DNA from: an uncultured Pseudomonadales bacterium | Lineage (GTDB): Bacteria > Pseudomonadota > Gammaproteobacteria > Pseudomonadales > Azotimanducaceae | DNA length: 64,000 nucleotides | Direction: 5' to 3' | NCBI GenBank assembly: GCA_958296295.1 | Contig: OY282460.1 | Span: 2,046,001 to 2,110,000, forward strand | Part shown: positions 1 to 7,975 of the stretch, piece by piece | Layout: the number at the start of each line of letters is the position of its first letter | How positions within the stretch are numbered: the stretch's first letter is position 1 | Made by a program: the position numbers and the translations under genes | The notes under the pieces: generated by a model | The model's database searches: none | Told to the model about the DNA's origin: nothing | Seen by the model: the letters and a program-made list of their open reading frames with translations, nothing else

Positions 1-333
1 GGCGAGCAGAGTGCCAGTGCTGCCGGCGCTCACCACGGCGTCCACTCGACCGGCGGCCAATGCGGCGATGGCGGCGCGCATCGAGGATTGCACCTCGCCG
101 CGCAGAGACCCGCGAAGGGGATCGTCCACGCGCGCCGACCGCGGCGAATGCACAACGTCGTGGCGGCTTTCGGCCAACAGCGGCGCGATGGTTCGGGCCT
201 CTCCGAAGAAGGTGAAACGCGCCGAATCAGCGCCGTTGTCCGCCGTCGCGGCGTCCAAAGCGCCGCGCACCAGCGCGTTGGCCGACTGGTCGGCCCCGAG
301 CGTGTCGATGGCGATGCGGCGAACGTTGGACAC
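1..333 (-). CDS. plsX: Phosphate acyltransferase PlsX, N-terminal part
   Basis: PlsX makes acyl-phosphate from acyl-ACP, feeding PlsY in phospholipid synthesis. The reverse strand reads VSNVRRIAIDTLGADQSA at the N-terminus, matching the family opening (IAIDAMGGD in most members, here IAIDTLGAD). Near the window edge it reads VSAGSTGTLLA, matching the family VSAGNTGALMA motif. The gene is cut by the left end of the window, so only about 111 residues are visible. GTG at 333 is the likely start; an in-frame GTG at 345 is possible. It follows rpmF by about 170 bases, the usual rpmF-plsX order. The start lies inside a copy of a short repeat (319-353). Confidence 0.88.
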   Translation of the reverse strand, partial: MSNVRRIAIDTLGADQSANALVRGALDAATADNGADSARFTFFGEARTIAPLLAESRHDVVHSPRSARVDDPLRGSLRGEVQSSMRAAIAALAAGRVDAVVSAGSTGTLLA

Positions 334-353
334 GTGCTTTAGCACGCGCCTAG
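319..353. repeat. Short imperfect-palindromic repeat, copy A
   Basis: This copy shares a gcgaacgttggacacgtg core with 404-437 and a looser match with 39251-39279. It contains a small dyad, CGTGCT-TT-AGCACG. It overlaps the plsX start codon. The function is unknown. Confidence 0.5.
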
Positions 354-403
354 GAGTCCGTGCCGCGGAAGCGGCGCGGAGTCCCGGCGCCCATGTGAGC
401 GCC

Positions 404-437
404 GCGAACGTTGGACACGTGTCTTAGCACACGCTAG
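404..437. repeat. Short imperfect-palindromic repeat, copy B
   Basis: This is a direct repeat of 319-353 (same gcgaacgttggacacgtg core, then ttagcac and gctagg), 85 bases away in the rpmF-plsX spacer. The dyad is weaker here. Confidence 0.5.
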
Positions 438-500
438 GTGGCGATCCGCGCGCTGTGGAACAACGCGATTCCAATGCCGCGCTCGGGCGGCAAAGGCGTG

Positions 501-677
501 TCAGCCGCGAGCTTTCGCGACCTTTTGGCCGCGGTAGTAGCCATCGGGCGTGACGTGGTGCCGCTGGTGGATTTCACCGGTACTCGGATCCTGCGACAGA
601 GTTGGTTCGGCCAACGCGTGATGTGATCGGCGCATGTCGCGTTTCGAGCGCGTCACCTTGTTTTGTTGAACGGCCAT
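501..677 (-). CDS. rpmF: 50S ribosomal protein L32
   Basis: This is a small basic protein of the large ribosomal subunit. The 58-codon reading frame begins [20 protein letters not shown] and ends with [14 protein letters not shown] followed by AKARG, an excellent match to bacterial L32 in length and sequence. It sits immediately upstream of plsX, the conserved order. The gene usually found upstream, yceD (DUF177), is absent; accessory DNA begins within about 60 bases of the start codon. Confidence 0.96.
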   Translation of the reverse strand: MAVQQNKVTRSKRDMRRSHHALAEPTLSQDPSTGEIHQRHHVTPDGYYRGQKVAKARG

Positions 678-698
678 GTCGTGCTTCGCTTAGGTTGG

Positions 699-711
699 AG
701 CGCGTATTGTA
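699..711 (-). promoter_or_regulatory. Possible rpmF promoter (-10 element)
   Basis: The reverse strand carries TACAAT (706-711), giving a leader of about 22 bases before the rpmF ATG. No convincing -35 box is visible 16-18 bases upstream, so this is a weak inference. Confidence 0.3.
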
Positions 712-737
712 GGGCAACGTTTCGGTGGCGGCATAGC

Positions 738-815
738 GCCGTCGTCGCCGTAGATCTGCTCGCGGCTTGCGGCAAGTCCCTCCGGCCAGGAGCCAAAGTC
801 GTGCGGTGGAAAGAT
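738..815 (-). pseudogene. Relic of a PIN-system antitoxin C-terminus
   Basis: About 78 bases are nearly identical to the 3' end of the antitoxin-like gene at 14156-14566. The reverse strand reads IFPPHDFGSWPEG then LAASREQIYGDDG, versus IFPPHDFGSWPEG then FTASREQIYGDDGR there. The stop codon is lost and no N-terminal domain or toxin gene is attached. It appears to be debris from a second copy of that cassette, lying where yceD would be expected. Confidence 0.6.
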
Positions 816-1009
816 ATGGGAATCATATACTTTTTTGCCCAAACCGACGCGGGGCAGTCCGCACGGCCACCGCCAAGCTCCGCGGTGATGACGTGATCTC
901 CTGCCGCGCTTCGCCCGCCGTCATCGGCCTGATCCGCGGGCTGGCGTGGTTTACCGCTCCAAGCCGCCGGGCCGTCGCGTCTCCGGCCGCGGCTTGGCTC
1001 CACCCTGCA

Positions 1010-1297
1010 TCACTGCTCTGGCGACCTGCTCAGGTATTGCAGGCGGCGTTCTGCGGCCCAGATGCGACAGGCGTATTCGAGCAGGAACAAGCCGCTTATA
1101 ACCCACTGCAAAGTGTCCATCGTCGGATACATCCAATCGGGCAATCCGGCGCCGACGGGCCGCCGGTCCTCGTATCTTGCGACTTCGTCTGCGAGGCGCG
1201 CCTCGGCTTGGCTCCCGCGCGCGGCAGCGCCGCTTCCACCGACGCGCCGGGCGGTCTCCCGCTTGGTCGTCCAGATCGGCTTGAGAACGGCGACCAC
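1010..1297 (-). pseudogene. Possible relic of a voltage-gated ion channel
   Basis: The reading frame contains WVISGLFLLEYACRIWAAER followed by RLQYL. This resembles the segment of Kv-type ion transport proteins in which a hydrophobic stretch ends in an E-Y-x-x-R-x-W pattern. Nothing recognisable remains of the other membrane segments or pore. I would treat it as a degraded fragment; it could also be a chance match. The stretch from about 816 to 1009 shows nothing I can support. Confidence 0.25.
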
Positions 1298-1306
1298 GCC
1301 GCTCCG

Positions 1307-2017
1307 TCATTGTGGCTGATACTGCTTGCGAAAGACGGCGACGTAGCTCGACCCGATCAGACTGGCCAACAGTCCGTCGGCGTGACGAAGGCGGAGACGC
1401 AACGGCGGGAAAATCGCAAACATTCGGTCAAGTGCGAGTCCCACCCGCTCGCCCGCGGTTTGTATTCCGGCCAGGGAATGATGTACCGACGACGCGAACG
1501 AAGCCCGGCCACGCAGGCGGTCCAGGATGCGAGAGGCCGGGTGGGCAATCCGGTGGACCAGTGCCCGACGGTTGCCCCAGACGATCACCAGCCGCCCGCC
1601 GGGACGAAGCACGCGCGCCACCTCGTGCAGCATGCCTCTGACAGCCTCCAGCTCGTACTCCTGTGCGAACTCGATGTTCAACACGACATCCGCTATGTCA
1701 TCCGCCAGCGGCAGGTTGAGCGCGTCGCCCCGGATCGCCTCGATTCCGTTCCGCTTGGCCTGCCTGCACGCGGCCGCGTTGAAGTCCAGGCCGATGACGC
1801 GGTGACCGACCTCGGCCAGCGGCAGGATGACCAGCCCGCCGCCGCACGCCAAGTCCAGTATCATGCCCGGCTCATCGCCGACAGCCTCCAGCACCAGGGC
1901 GCGTTCCCGGAAGAAAGAGTACTCGGAAAGATAACCGGATGCCTTGGGGCTGGCAGCGCCGAAATCGGCCCGAAGCCCGTCATAGATCTCGTCATTCCTG
2001 ATGTCCGCGCGTGTCAT
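1307..2017 (-). CDS. Class I SAM-dependent methyltransferase
   Basis: This 236-residue protein has the Rossmann methyltransferase signature: motif I ILDLACGGG, the acidic residue of motif II in VIGLDFN, and motif post-II GDALNLPLADD. LRPGGRLVIVWGN is the usual strand before the last helix. Its substrate cannot be read from sequence. It is the last gene of a five-gene minus-strand operon of sugar and lipid-linked glycan enzymes, and its ATG at 2017 overlaps the end of the preceding glycosyltransferase by 26 bases. A role in O-methylating a glycan or a lipid carrier is an inference from context. An upstream in-frame start at 2107 would add 30 residues inside the preceding gene and is less likely. 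Confidence 0.85.
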   Translation of the reverse strand: MTRADIRNDEIYDGLRADFGAASPKASGYLSEYSFFRERALVLEAVGDEPGMILDLACGGGLVILPLAEVGHRVIGLDFNAAACRQAKRNGIEAIRGDALNLPLADDIADVVLNIEFAQEYELEAVRGMLHEVARVLRPGGRLVIVWGNRRALVHRIAHPASRILDRLRGRASFASSVHHSLAGIQTAGERVGLALDRMFAIFPPLRLRLRHADGLLASLIGSSYVAVFRKQYQPQ

Positions 2018-3455
2018 GGGGTGTGTCAGGTGGTTCTGACTGTTGGGACCTTGTCCACGGAATCCACCGGCGCAGTCTGCTCCACGTGCCGTCGATGACC
2101 CAGGCAATTGGCAGCGCGGCTGCGACCGACAAGGGTGTCACCAATCCGATATTGTATCGGGGAATGTTGACGGATACGAGCGCGTGGATCGCCAGGATGA
2201 CGATCGGGCAGAACGTCAACGCCAGCAGGACGATTCGGTTTCTACGCGTGCCGCGCACGAGGCTGACGAAAATCCCCACCAACAGAATGACACCCCAGAT
2301 CGGTATAATTCCATACACCTTCGGCACCCATGCGCTCGGCCTGAACTTGTTCATGCCTCTCCACGCCAGAGGCACGCTGACGACCAAGTGTTTCGGAAGA
2401 TCGGACCATACATGCGCCGCCAGGACGCCAAGTTGATCTTTTGGCGCCACGCCCGCCAGCAACTCCGGTCCAGTTCTTTGTCTTTCAAAAGATTCCGAGT
2501 GGAAATAGATCAAGGGGGCGACGGTTTCGGACCCGAACAACTCGGTCGCCAGAATACGCCCCCTGCCAAAACTCCAAACCAACCAGGCGGCGGTCCACTG
2601 CTCCCGGGTCATGGCGTTGTAATTGATCCGTTGGGAGAGGATTGCCGGGGCATAAGTTTCCGTGAGTCCCACAAAACCTCTGACCATGTAGTTACGGACG
2701 ATCCAGGGCGTCACCACCAGCATGGCGGCGATCACAATGCACGTGGCGGCCACCGCGATTTCGCGGCGCCGCGATCGCCCCTGAAACAAATAGACGAGCG
2801 CCATGCACGGCAGGATCGTCAGCAGGTACTCGTAAGGGGGCCGCGTGAGGATCAAGCCACCAAGCATGACCCCGCATCCAACCGCCACGGCTACCGTTCG
2901 CCACTTCCGCTCCTTCCTCAGCACCAACCAGGCAAGGCAGACATTGACGCCGGCGAAGAGCGGGATGACCAGATTCTCGTTGTGAAACTCGGTGTTGTAA
3001 AACGCATAGTCATCCACCACCAGCGCAACAAACGCACTGAGATGGGCCATCGTGAAACGCCCGGCCGCAAGCCAGCCCGCAAGCCAGGCAAGTCCTATGC
3101 CGACGGCGCCGAGGAGCGTCTGCGCGTAAAGCCCGAGGTCCGAGGATCGGCAGATGGCTTCATTCTCAGGGCCAATGGCTTGTTGGTTTTCGTCCAAGCA
3201 TTCCAGGAAATTGGCAAAGGCTGGACTAATATGCATTAACGTACTCAGCCAGAAAGGATAGAGCGGAACGATTTCCACCGGTTGCGGCGAGGAAAAGTAC
3301 GACCCTTGAAAGATAGATACGGCAGCATCGATGTAATAGTACTCGTCGGAATCCTTGGGCGGTAAATGCGTATGATGCACGCCAACGGCGGTATAGACGT
3401 GTCCGCTCAGCAAGGATGCGAATACAAGAACGTGGAAGAGCGTATTCCAATTCAT
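1992..3455 (-). CDS. GT-C fold (ArnT/PMT-like) membrane glycosyltransferase
   Basis: This 487-residue polytopic protein is predicted to use a lipid-phosphate sugar donor at the outer face of the inner membrane. The N-terminus (MNWNTLFHVLVFASLLSGH) is a first membrane span. It is followed by the acidic loop PPKDSDEYYYIDAA, the position of the catalytic D/E motif in ArnT-type enzymes. About ten more hydrophobic segments follow, and a PWIVRN motif is typical of this superfamily. The ATG at 3455 was chosen because AAGGAG stands just upstream; longer versions starting at 3575 or 3497 lack such a site. It overlaps the methyltransferase gene downstream. Substrate unknown. Confidence 0.8.
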   Translation of the reverse strand: MNWNTLFHVLVFASLLSGHVYTAVGVHHTHLPPKDSDEYYYIDAAVSIFQGSYFSSPQPVEIVPLYPFWLSTLMHISPAFANFLECLDENQQAIGPENEAICRSSDLGLYAQTLLGAVGIGLAWLAGWLAAGRFTMAHLSAFVALVVDDYAFYNTEFHNENLVIPLFAGVNVCLAWLVLRKERKWRTVAVAVGCGVMLGGLILTRPPYEYLLTILPCMALVYLFQGRSRRREIAVAATCIVIAAMLVVTPWIVRNYMVRGFVGLTETYAPAILSQRINYNAMTREQWTAAWLVWSFGRGRILATELFGSETVAPLIYFHSESFERQRTGPELLAGVAPKDQLGVLAAHVWSDLPKHLVVSVPLAWRGMNKFRPSAWVPKVYGIIPIWGVILLVGIFVSLVRGTRRNRIVLLALTFCPIVILAIHALVSVNIPRYNIGLVTPLSVAAALPIAWVIDGTWSRLRRWIPWTRSQQSEPPDTPHDTRGHQE

Positions 3456-3458
3456 TCG

Positions 3459-3467
3459 TCTCCTTAC
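3459..3467 (-). promoter_or_regulatory. Ribosome binding site fixing the start at 3455
   Basis: The reverse strand reads GGTAAGGAGACGA immediately before ATG, a strong Shine-Dalgarno sequence at normal spacing. It decides between several in-frame starts of the GT-C gene. Confidence 0.7.
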
Positions 3468-3550
3468 CCGAGAGCCCCGACGATCCGCAAGAGCCATGTC
3501 TAGTTTTCCCCGGTTTCGCTTGTCATTGCCGCTGTTCGTGGAATGCGCAT

Positions 3551-4456
3551 TCAGTAGTCCGCCAGATACCGGCACAATCGTGGTCCGAGATTATCGGTCA
3601 CGAAGTGCGGAAGCGCGCGCCACAGCTTCTGCGCCGGCGCGTAGCGGCGATAGAGGTCGGCCGGCTTGTCGGAGAGCCATAAGACGGGGATGGGAACGGC
3701 GCCAAATCCCCGTTTGAACCGGCAGGTCCCGCCGCCGACCGAGGAGCGTCCGAAGTCGACGACGTCCGCGCCCTCTCTCAGGGCTTGTTCTACCAGCCCC
3801 CAGAAGAGCAGGTCGCCGGGGCAGTCGGCGCTCGGTAGCGACCCTGACCAGGGCACCCAGGCAAGCGGGCCGTCGCGAAGCCAGAGCAGACTCGCCAGCG
3901 CTTCGCCGCCGGTGTTCCGAACCACCAGTATCCGGGCGCCGATCTCGGCGATCAGGGCATCAAACAGCGCCGCCGGCATGAGCGGTGCCCCGTGCCGGAC
4001 GAGGGTGGCGGACAGCAGGACGCGGAACGCCTTCATTGCGGCCGGCCCGGTCTCCTCGGCGACTCCGAGCCCGGCTTTTCGTGCCCGCCGAACCGCTTTC
4101 CGCCTTACCCTTATCAGCGCCTGTTCCCAAACGGCATCCCGATCATGACCGAACGCCGCGAGATCAACCCTGAGAACCACAGGTGCGCCGGGCGGCGGTT
4201 CTCCTTGCGGCGCTGTCAGCGCCCGGATGTTGAACGAACGACCCGCCATCTCCCGCGCAAGCTCTCGCGTTTCCGCGGCGTTCAGGTCGGCGTAGTTGAG
4301 GCCCGGCAGATAGGCGAACGTCGGCGCGCCGAACAGCGACGGCACGACGGCAAACCGGTCTTTCTGCTGCCAGTGATATACATCGCAGTGCACCGACCGC
4401 CAAGCCGCGACGAAATCCGGACTGTGTCCCGAAATCAGGCGGCCATTCACCCGCAT
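3551..4456 (-). CDS. FemAB-like GNAT-fold protein
   Basis: This 301-residue protein is of the FemAB/peptidoglycan-bridge acyltransferase type. The C-terminal half carries the family pattern: LASLLWLRDGPLAWVPWSGS, then DLLFWGLVEQALREGADVVD, then FGRSSVGGGTCRFKRGFGA. Relatives acylate amino groups of cell-surface polymers, and a similar protein accompanies exosortase/polysaccharide loci, although no exosortase is seen here. The ATG at 4456 overlaps the end of the deacetylase gene by 10 bases, so the two are co-translated. An N- or O-acyl transfer onto the glycan made by this operon is the natural inference. Confidence 0.75.
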   Translation of the reverse strand: MRVNGRLISGHSPDFVAAWRSVHCDVYHWQQKDRFAVVPSLFGAPTFAYLPGLNYADLNAAETRELAREMAGRSFNIRALTAPQGEPPPGAPVVLRVDLAAFGHDRDAVWEQALIRVRRKAVRRARKAGLGVAEETGPAAMKAFRVLLSATLVRHGAPLMPAALFDALIAEIGARILVVRNTGGEALASLLWLRDGPLAWVPWSGSLPSADCPGDLLFWGLVEQALREGADVVDFGRSSVGGGTCRFKRGFGAVPIPVLWLSDKPADLYRRYAPAQKLWRALPHFVTDNLGPRLCRYLADY

Positions 4457-5292
4457 TGACCTGTCCTGGTCAGCCGTTCGTGACAGTGCGACAAAGTGCA
4501 CCATTCGTAGCCCCGTGCCCGCAGGCGGTCGCCCAGCGCCGTCAAGTCGTCGCATCCGCGCTGCCGACTCCGTGCCAGCGCGTGAGCGCCCTTCAGCCAC
4601 AGCGGCAGGGGCGATTTCCCAATCCGACCGTCCGGGACCAAGTCCACCATGTGCATGTCGTAGACCAGCAGCGCCGGCAGCGACGCTGTGCGATCGAGCG
4701 CCGACTCGACGAGTCGCCCCATCAGTTGCCGGTAGGAATGCGTGAACGGAATGCCTAGGGCGCGCCAACTTGCGACTGGAAACTCCGCGAGCGCGTCGTC
4801 AATCACGAACCAGTCGCCTTGGCGAAACACCCGTCCCGGATGGTTGCCGAAGCCGATGCCCGGCAGGATCGAAGAATCCCACGCGAAGCCTTCCGCCACC
4901 ACCGCCTGGAAGAGTTCTTCCGTCAGACGGTAGGTGTGCGCCCGGTATCCGCGCGGCCGGATACCCACAAACCTCTCGAAGGCGGCGATACTCGCCTGAA
5001 GGCTCTCGGCCGTATCGCCCGGCTCTCGATGGTCGTGGCAATGGAGTTGCAGGTCGGCGCCGGCCTCGGCAAGGCAGGCGCACAGGTCCGGCCGCTCGGC
5101 AAACAGTCGCCCTTCCACGAACGCGGTCAACGGCAGACGGGCATCCCGGACGGCGTCAAGCAGAGCGGGCAGCCGGTTCAAGGCGTCAGTCCGAATCCCG
5201 TTGTAGTCGTACTCCAAGTCGATAGACAGAACGGCGAGCTTTCTCGGCAGACGCCGGCTCGATACCAAGTGGGCCGCTGGATCGAAGATCAT
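4447..5292 (-). CDS. Polysaccharide deacetylase (NodB-fold)
   Basis: This 281-residue protein has the NodB-type layout: SIDLEYDYNG with the metal/catalytic acid near the start, LQLHCHDHREPGDT with the H-x-x-x-H metal ligands, and GYRAHTYRLT as the substrate-groove arginine loop. WDSSILPG and LLVYDMHMVD are later strands. These enzymes remove acetyl groups from N-acetylated sugars. The ATG at 5292 shares four bases (ATGA) with the stop of the glycosyltransferase upstream, so translation is coupled. No signal peptide is seen, so it probably acts in the cytoplasm on a lipid-linked intermediate. Confidence 0.85.
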   Translation of the reverse strand: MIFDPAAHLVSSRRLPRKLAVLSIDLEYDYNGIRTDALNRLPALLDAVRDARLPLTAFVEGRLFAERPDLCACLAEAGADLQLHCHDHREPGDTAESLQASIAAFERFVGIRPRGYRAHTYRLTEELFQAVVAEGFAWDSSILPGIGFGNHPGRVFRQGDWFVIDDALAEFPVASWRALGIPFTHSYRQLMGRLVESALDRTASLPALLVYDMHMVDLVPDGRIGKSPLPLWLKGAHALARSRQRGCDDLTALGDRLRARGYEWCTLSHCHERLTRTGQCG

Positions 5293-6307
5293 TTGAGGGC
5301 ATCTCCCAATCTTGGATGAAGCGGCTCTTTCGGAACCGTAGTGACGTCGATCGCGAGAAAATTGAGGACGAGAACGAACCCGAGAATGGTGGGCAAGGCC
5401 GCCAGCATGACCGTGCCCGCGCTCGCGGCGAGATCGGCGGCGGCCAAGGCGGCCCATTGCCAAATTCCGAAGACGAGGCCGAAAAGCAACAAGGGAACGC
5501 CAGTTATCAGATAGATCGATCCGATAGAAAAGTCGCGCAGAAAGTAGTTGTAGATCACTCGGCGCAGGGATCTCACCACATTGAACCAGAAGAACGGCAC
5601 AATCTCGCGAACCGGCGACAGTCCGCTTCGTTCGTCGCCATAGATTGCGCGCATGGGAATATCCATGACAACGGCACGGAGCAGGCCAAGCTCGCAAAGC
5701 ATGTCCGTCTCGAAGAAATAGCGCGGCTGCATTCTCTTCAGCGGCAGTTCGTCGAAAACCGAGCCACTGATAGCAATATAGCCGTTCGTCGGGTCGAATA
5801 CGTTCCAGTACCCACTCGCCAGCTTGGTCAGAAAAGAGAGCATTCCGTTGCCAATAAGGCGGCCATAGGGCATGTTCTTGACGAATTGGTAGGTGTGGAA
5901 GCGGTTGCCCTTGGTATAGTCGGCCCGCCCCGCCGCGATGGGCGACACGAACCGCTCCACCAGTTCGGGCGCCATCTGTCCGTCGCCATCAACTTTGACT
6001 AGAACGTCCGCGCCCGCCTCGCGTGCGTAAGCCATCCCCCTGAGTACCGCGCCACCGACTCCGGTGTTCTCGTCCTGGTAGAGCACCGTGATTCGAGGGT
6101 CTGTGGCTTCGACATGTTTGCCAGTGCTCTGCGGACAAGCATCGTCGACGACGACAATCTGTGCGACTTCGGGCCCGATGCGGGCAAGCACGTCCTCGAT
6201 GTGGTCAAGACAGCGATAGCACGGAACGATTACCGCGGTTGCTTTGAGTCCTTCACGCGCTCGCGGGGGGGGGGGGGGGGGGGGGAGGGGGGGGGATTGC
6301 TGTCCAT
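5289..6307 (-). CDS. Family 2 glycosyltransferase, out of frame at a poly-G tract
   Basis: This is a GT2 enzyme of the dolichyl-phosphate-mannose-synthase type with two C-terminal membrane spans. The conserved N-terminal strand (ATAVIVPCYRCLDHIEDVL) lies upstream of the first in-frame start available at 6191. VVVDDACP, the DxD-type KVDGDGQM, the acceptor loop TNGYIAIS and a hydrophobic tail (IYLITGVPLLLFGLVFGIW) follow. Read upstream, the frame is open through a G21-A-G9 run (6265-6295) but contains no ATG, GTG or TTG up to a stop at 6384. The ATG at 6307 is two bases out of register and stops after 26 codons. One more or two fewer G would join them. The gene is therefore OFF as written, either by slipped-strand phase variation or by a homopolymer sequencing error. 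Confidence 0.75.
6265..6295. repeat. Homopolymeric G21-A-G9 tract
   Basis: A run of 21 G is followed by A and 9 more G, placed just inside the 5' end of the first glycan-operon gene. Tracts this long slip readily during replication and are also hard to sequence, so the exact length is uncertain. Confidence 0.9.
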
Positions 6308-6423
6308 TAACGGGGAAGGAAGGGCTCGGACCGTCCGGCGCTGCTATGGGTATTCGAGAAAACCAATCGGAACATGGGAGACCCTAGCACGGTATTCGCA
6401 GTCGCTCAAGCCCAGGCCAAGGG

Positions 6424-7060
6424 GGGGTGTACGACAAATTGTAGGTCAGTGGTCACTCACGGGGGTCTCTCAGGCGGCGAGCCGGTCGTTCCAGTAGTCG
6501 TCGAACCAGCCGCCGGGCGCAGCGGAGCCAGAGCACGGGATTGGCGCCGGCGACGGTCCAGCGCATGCCGGCGCATTTCATTCGCCGGCCCACGACGGTC
6601 TTGCAGGCCGCCTCGACCCGCCCGGAGCCGATGGGCAGCCCGCGGCGGAGATAGTCGTCGTAGCGCATCCGGTCGCGGCGCTCGGCGATGTAGGCCGCAA
6701 CCCGCTCGCACTCGGGCAGGCCGGCGCCGCGCTGGCGCAGTTCCGCCAGCACGTTGTCGACGCGGCCCGCCTTGAGCGCCGCGCAGAGCCGCTTCGCCCA
6801 CGCCGCGGCCAGGTCGCCGGGGCCGTGGCGGGCGCGCGCCGCGGCCCACAGGTGCTCCGCCGCGTGGTAATAGTCCACGACGCGCTCGGACCGCGGGAAC
6901 CAGTCGTCGAACAGCCGCCGCACCCAGCCGGCGCCGTCGCCGACCGCGAAGCCGACGTCCTCCGGCGCGTGGCCCGCCGCCGCCAGTTCGCGCAGCAGGC
7001 GGCGCTCGAACTCCGACTCCCCGCCGGGCGTCTCCGCCGCGCTCTCCTCGGCCGAGCATT
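6424..7060 (-). mobile_element. ISKra4-family IS fragment: 3' end with terminal repeat
   Basis: The minus strand encodes the C-terminal part of an ISKra4-type transposase: DVGFAVGDGAGWVRRLFDDW, VVDYYHAAEHLWAAARA, RMRYDDYLRRGLPIGSGRVE followed by AACKTVVGRRMKCAGMRWT. The last residues are frameshifted relative to the copy at 13441-13622. The element ends at 6424-6461 in a terminal sequence (ggtgtacgacaaattgtagg, then tcagtggtcactcac) that recurs inverted at 12900-12936 and 13590-13622. The N-terminal half is missing. It abuts the promoter region of the glycan operon. Confidence 0.8.
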
Positions 7061-7104
7061 GGTTCGCATCGTTCGGCAGGCATCCGTATATGTTGATCAA
7101 GTAA

Positions 7105-7965
7105 TTGATTTTTCTTGATATGTGTCCCGCAGCAGTCCGTTGGCGCTTGCGGTCATCCGACCCGTTGCAACTCCACGCGCTGGAGACGCGACGACGCCAG
7201 TACCTCCGAGGAAAGCGCGGGGCCAAGCCGAAACCGCTGGCCGAGTTCGTGATGTGGGGGCCGCCCAGACACGCGGCGGAAGACGCTTGGCCGCGAGAGA
7301 AGTCCGAAGCGTGGGCGCGGGCAACGGTGGCGTGGGTGCGCCAACACTTCCCCGACAGCCCGATAGCCGAGGCGGCGCTGCACATGGATGAGACGAACCG
7401 AGGCTACTGGCGCGAACTCCACGACTTCGCGCGGCTGGCGGGCATGGCGAAGACGCCGGCCACTGATGGGCCGGCCCGCCAACCCAACGTCCTCGCGCTG
7501 GCCAATCACGTTCTAGCCAAGTTCTTCGGGCCGAACTGCCGCGAGAGGCTTGCGGCGAAGCTCGCGGTGCGGCGACCGGCGAGATTCGAACCCTCGCCGA
7601 CGACATTCGGCAGTGGACGGAGCTCGCCGCGAACACGAGCGGAGGGCACTACATTGGCGTCCACTCGATGGCGCGGCAAGCCTTCGCGGACTTCGGCGAC
7701 GGAACCGCCGCGTCGACACTCTACTTCGGATGCGAACTCGACGGACGGCGTGGCGCAGCGGTACGTCCGGGACATCTGCCCGCTGACGCCCGGCAGGCCG
7801 AGCGTGGCCGATGTGCGGCCCCTCTCCACGCTGCGGCCAGGGGAGTGCTACGCGGTGCTGGCGGACGGGCGGCTGGAGCGGAGGCGTCTCGACCCGTACA
7901 CCGTCCGGACAGCACGATGCGAAGTCCGCGAGCCGGACTCGGGCGCATCCGTGCGCGCCGGCTAA
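7105..7965 (+). pseudogene. Degenerate ORF with a mobilisation-protein-like segment
   Basis: The open frame includes SEAWARATVAWVRQHFPDS followed by PIAEAALHMDET. This resembles the Pre/MobM (MOBV) relaxase region preceding the HxDE-TPH metal motif, but the TPH part is gone. A second stretch in another frame (7574-7740) reads HYIGVHSMARQAFADFG and STLYFGCELDG, which I do not recognise. No frame gives a complete protein, and both sides are bounded by ISKra4 fragments. It is most likely the wreck of an integrated mobilisable plasmid or element. Confidence 0.35.
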
Positions 7966-7975
7966 GACAGGCGTG

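Noticed and set aside
653..1003. yceD (DUF177) gene upstream of rpmF
   Set aside because: The open frame overlaps rpmF, contains the antitoxin-tail relic in another register and lacks any DUF177 feature.
767..2098. 443-residue plus-strand frame
   Set aside because: It is antisense to the methyltransferase gene and relics, with no motif; typical of GC-rich shadow frames.
3551..5292. Exosortase-linked polysaccharide locus
   Set aside because: A FemAB-like protein and a deacetylase also occur in such loci, but no exosortase or PEP-CTERM protein is visible here.
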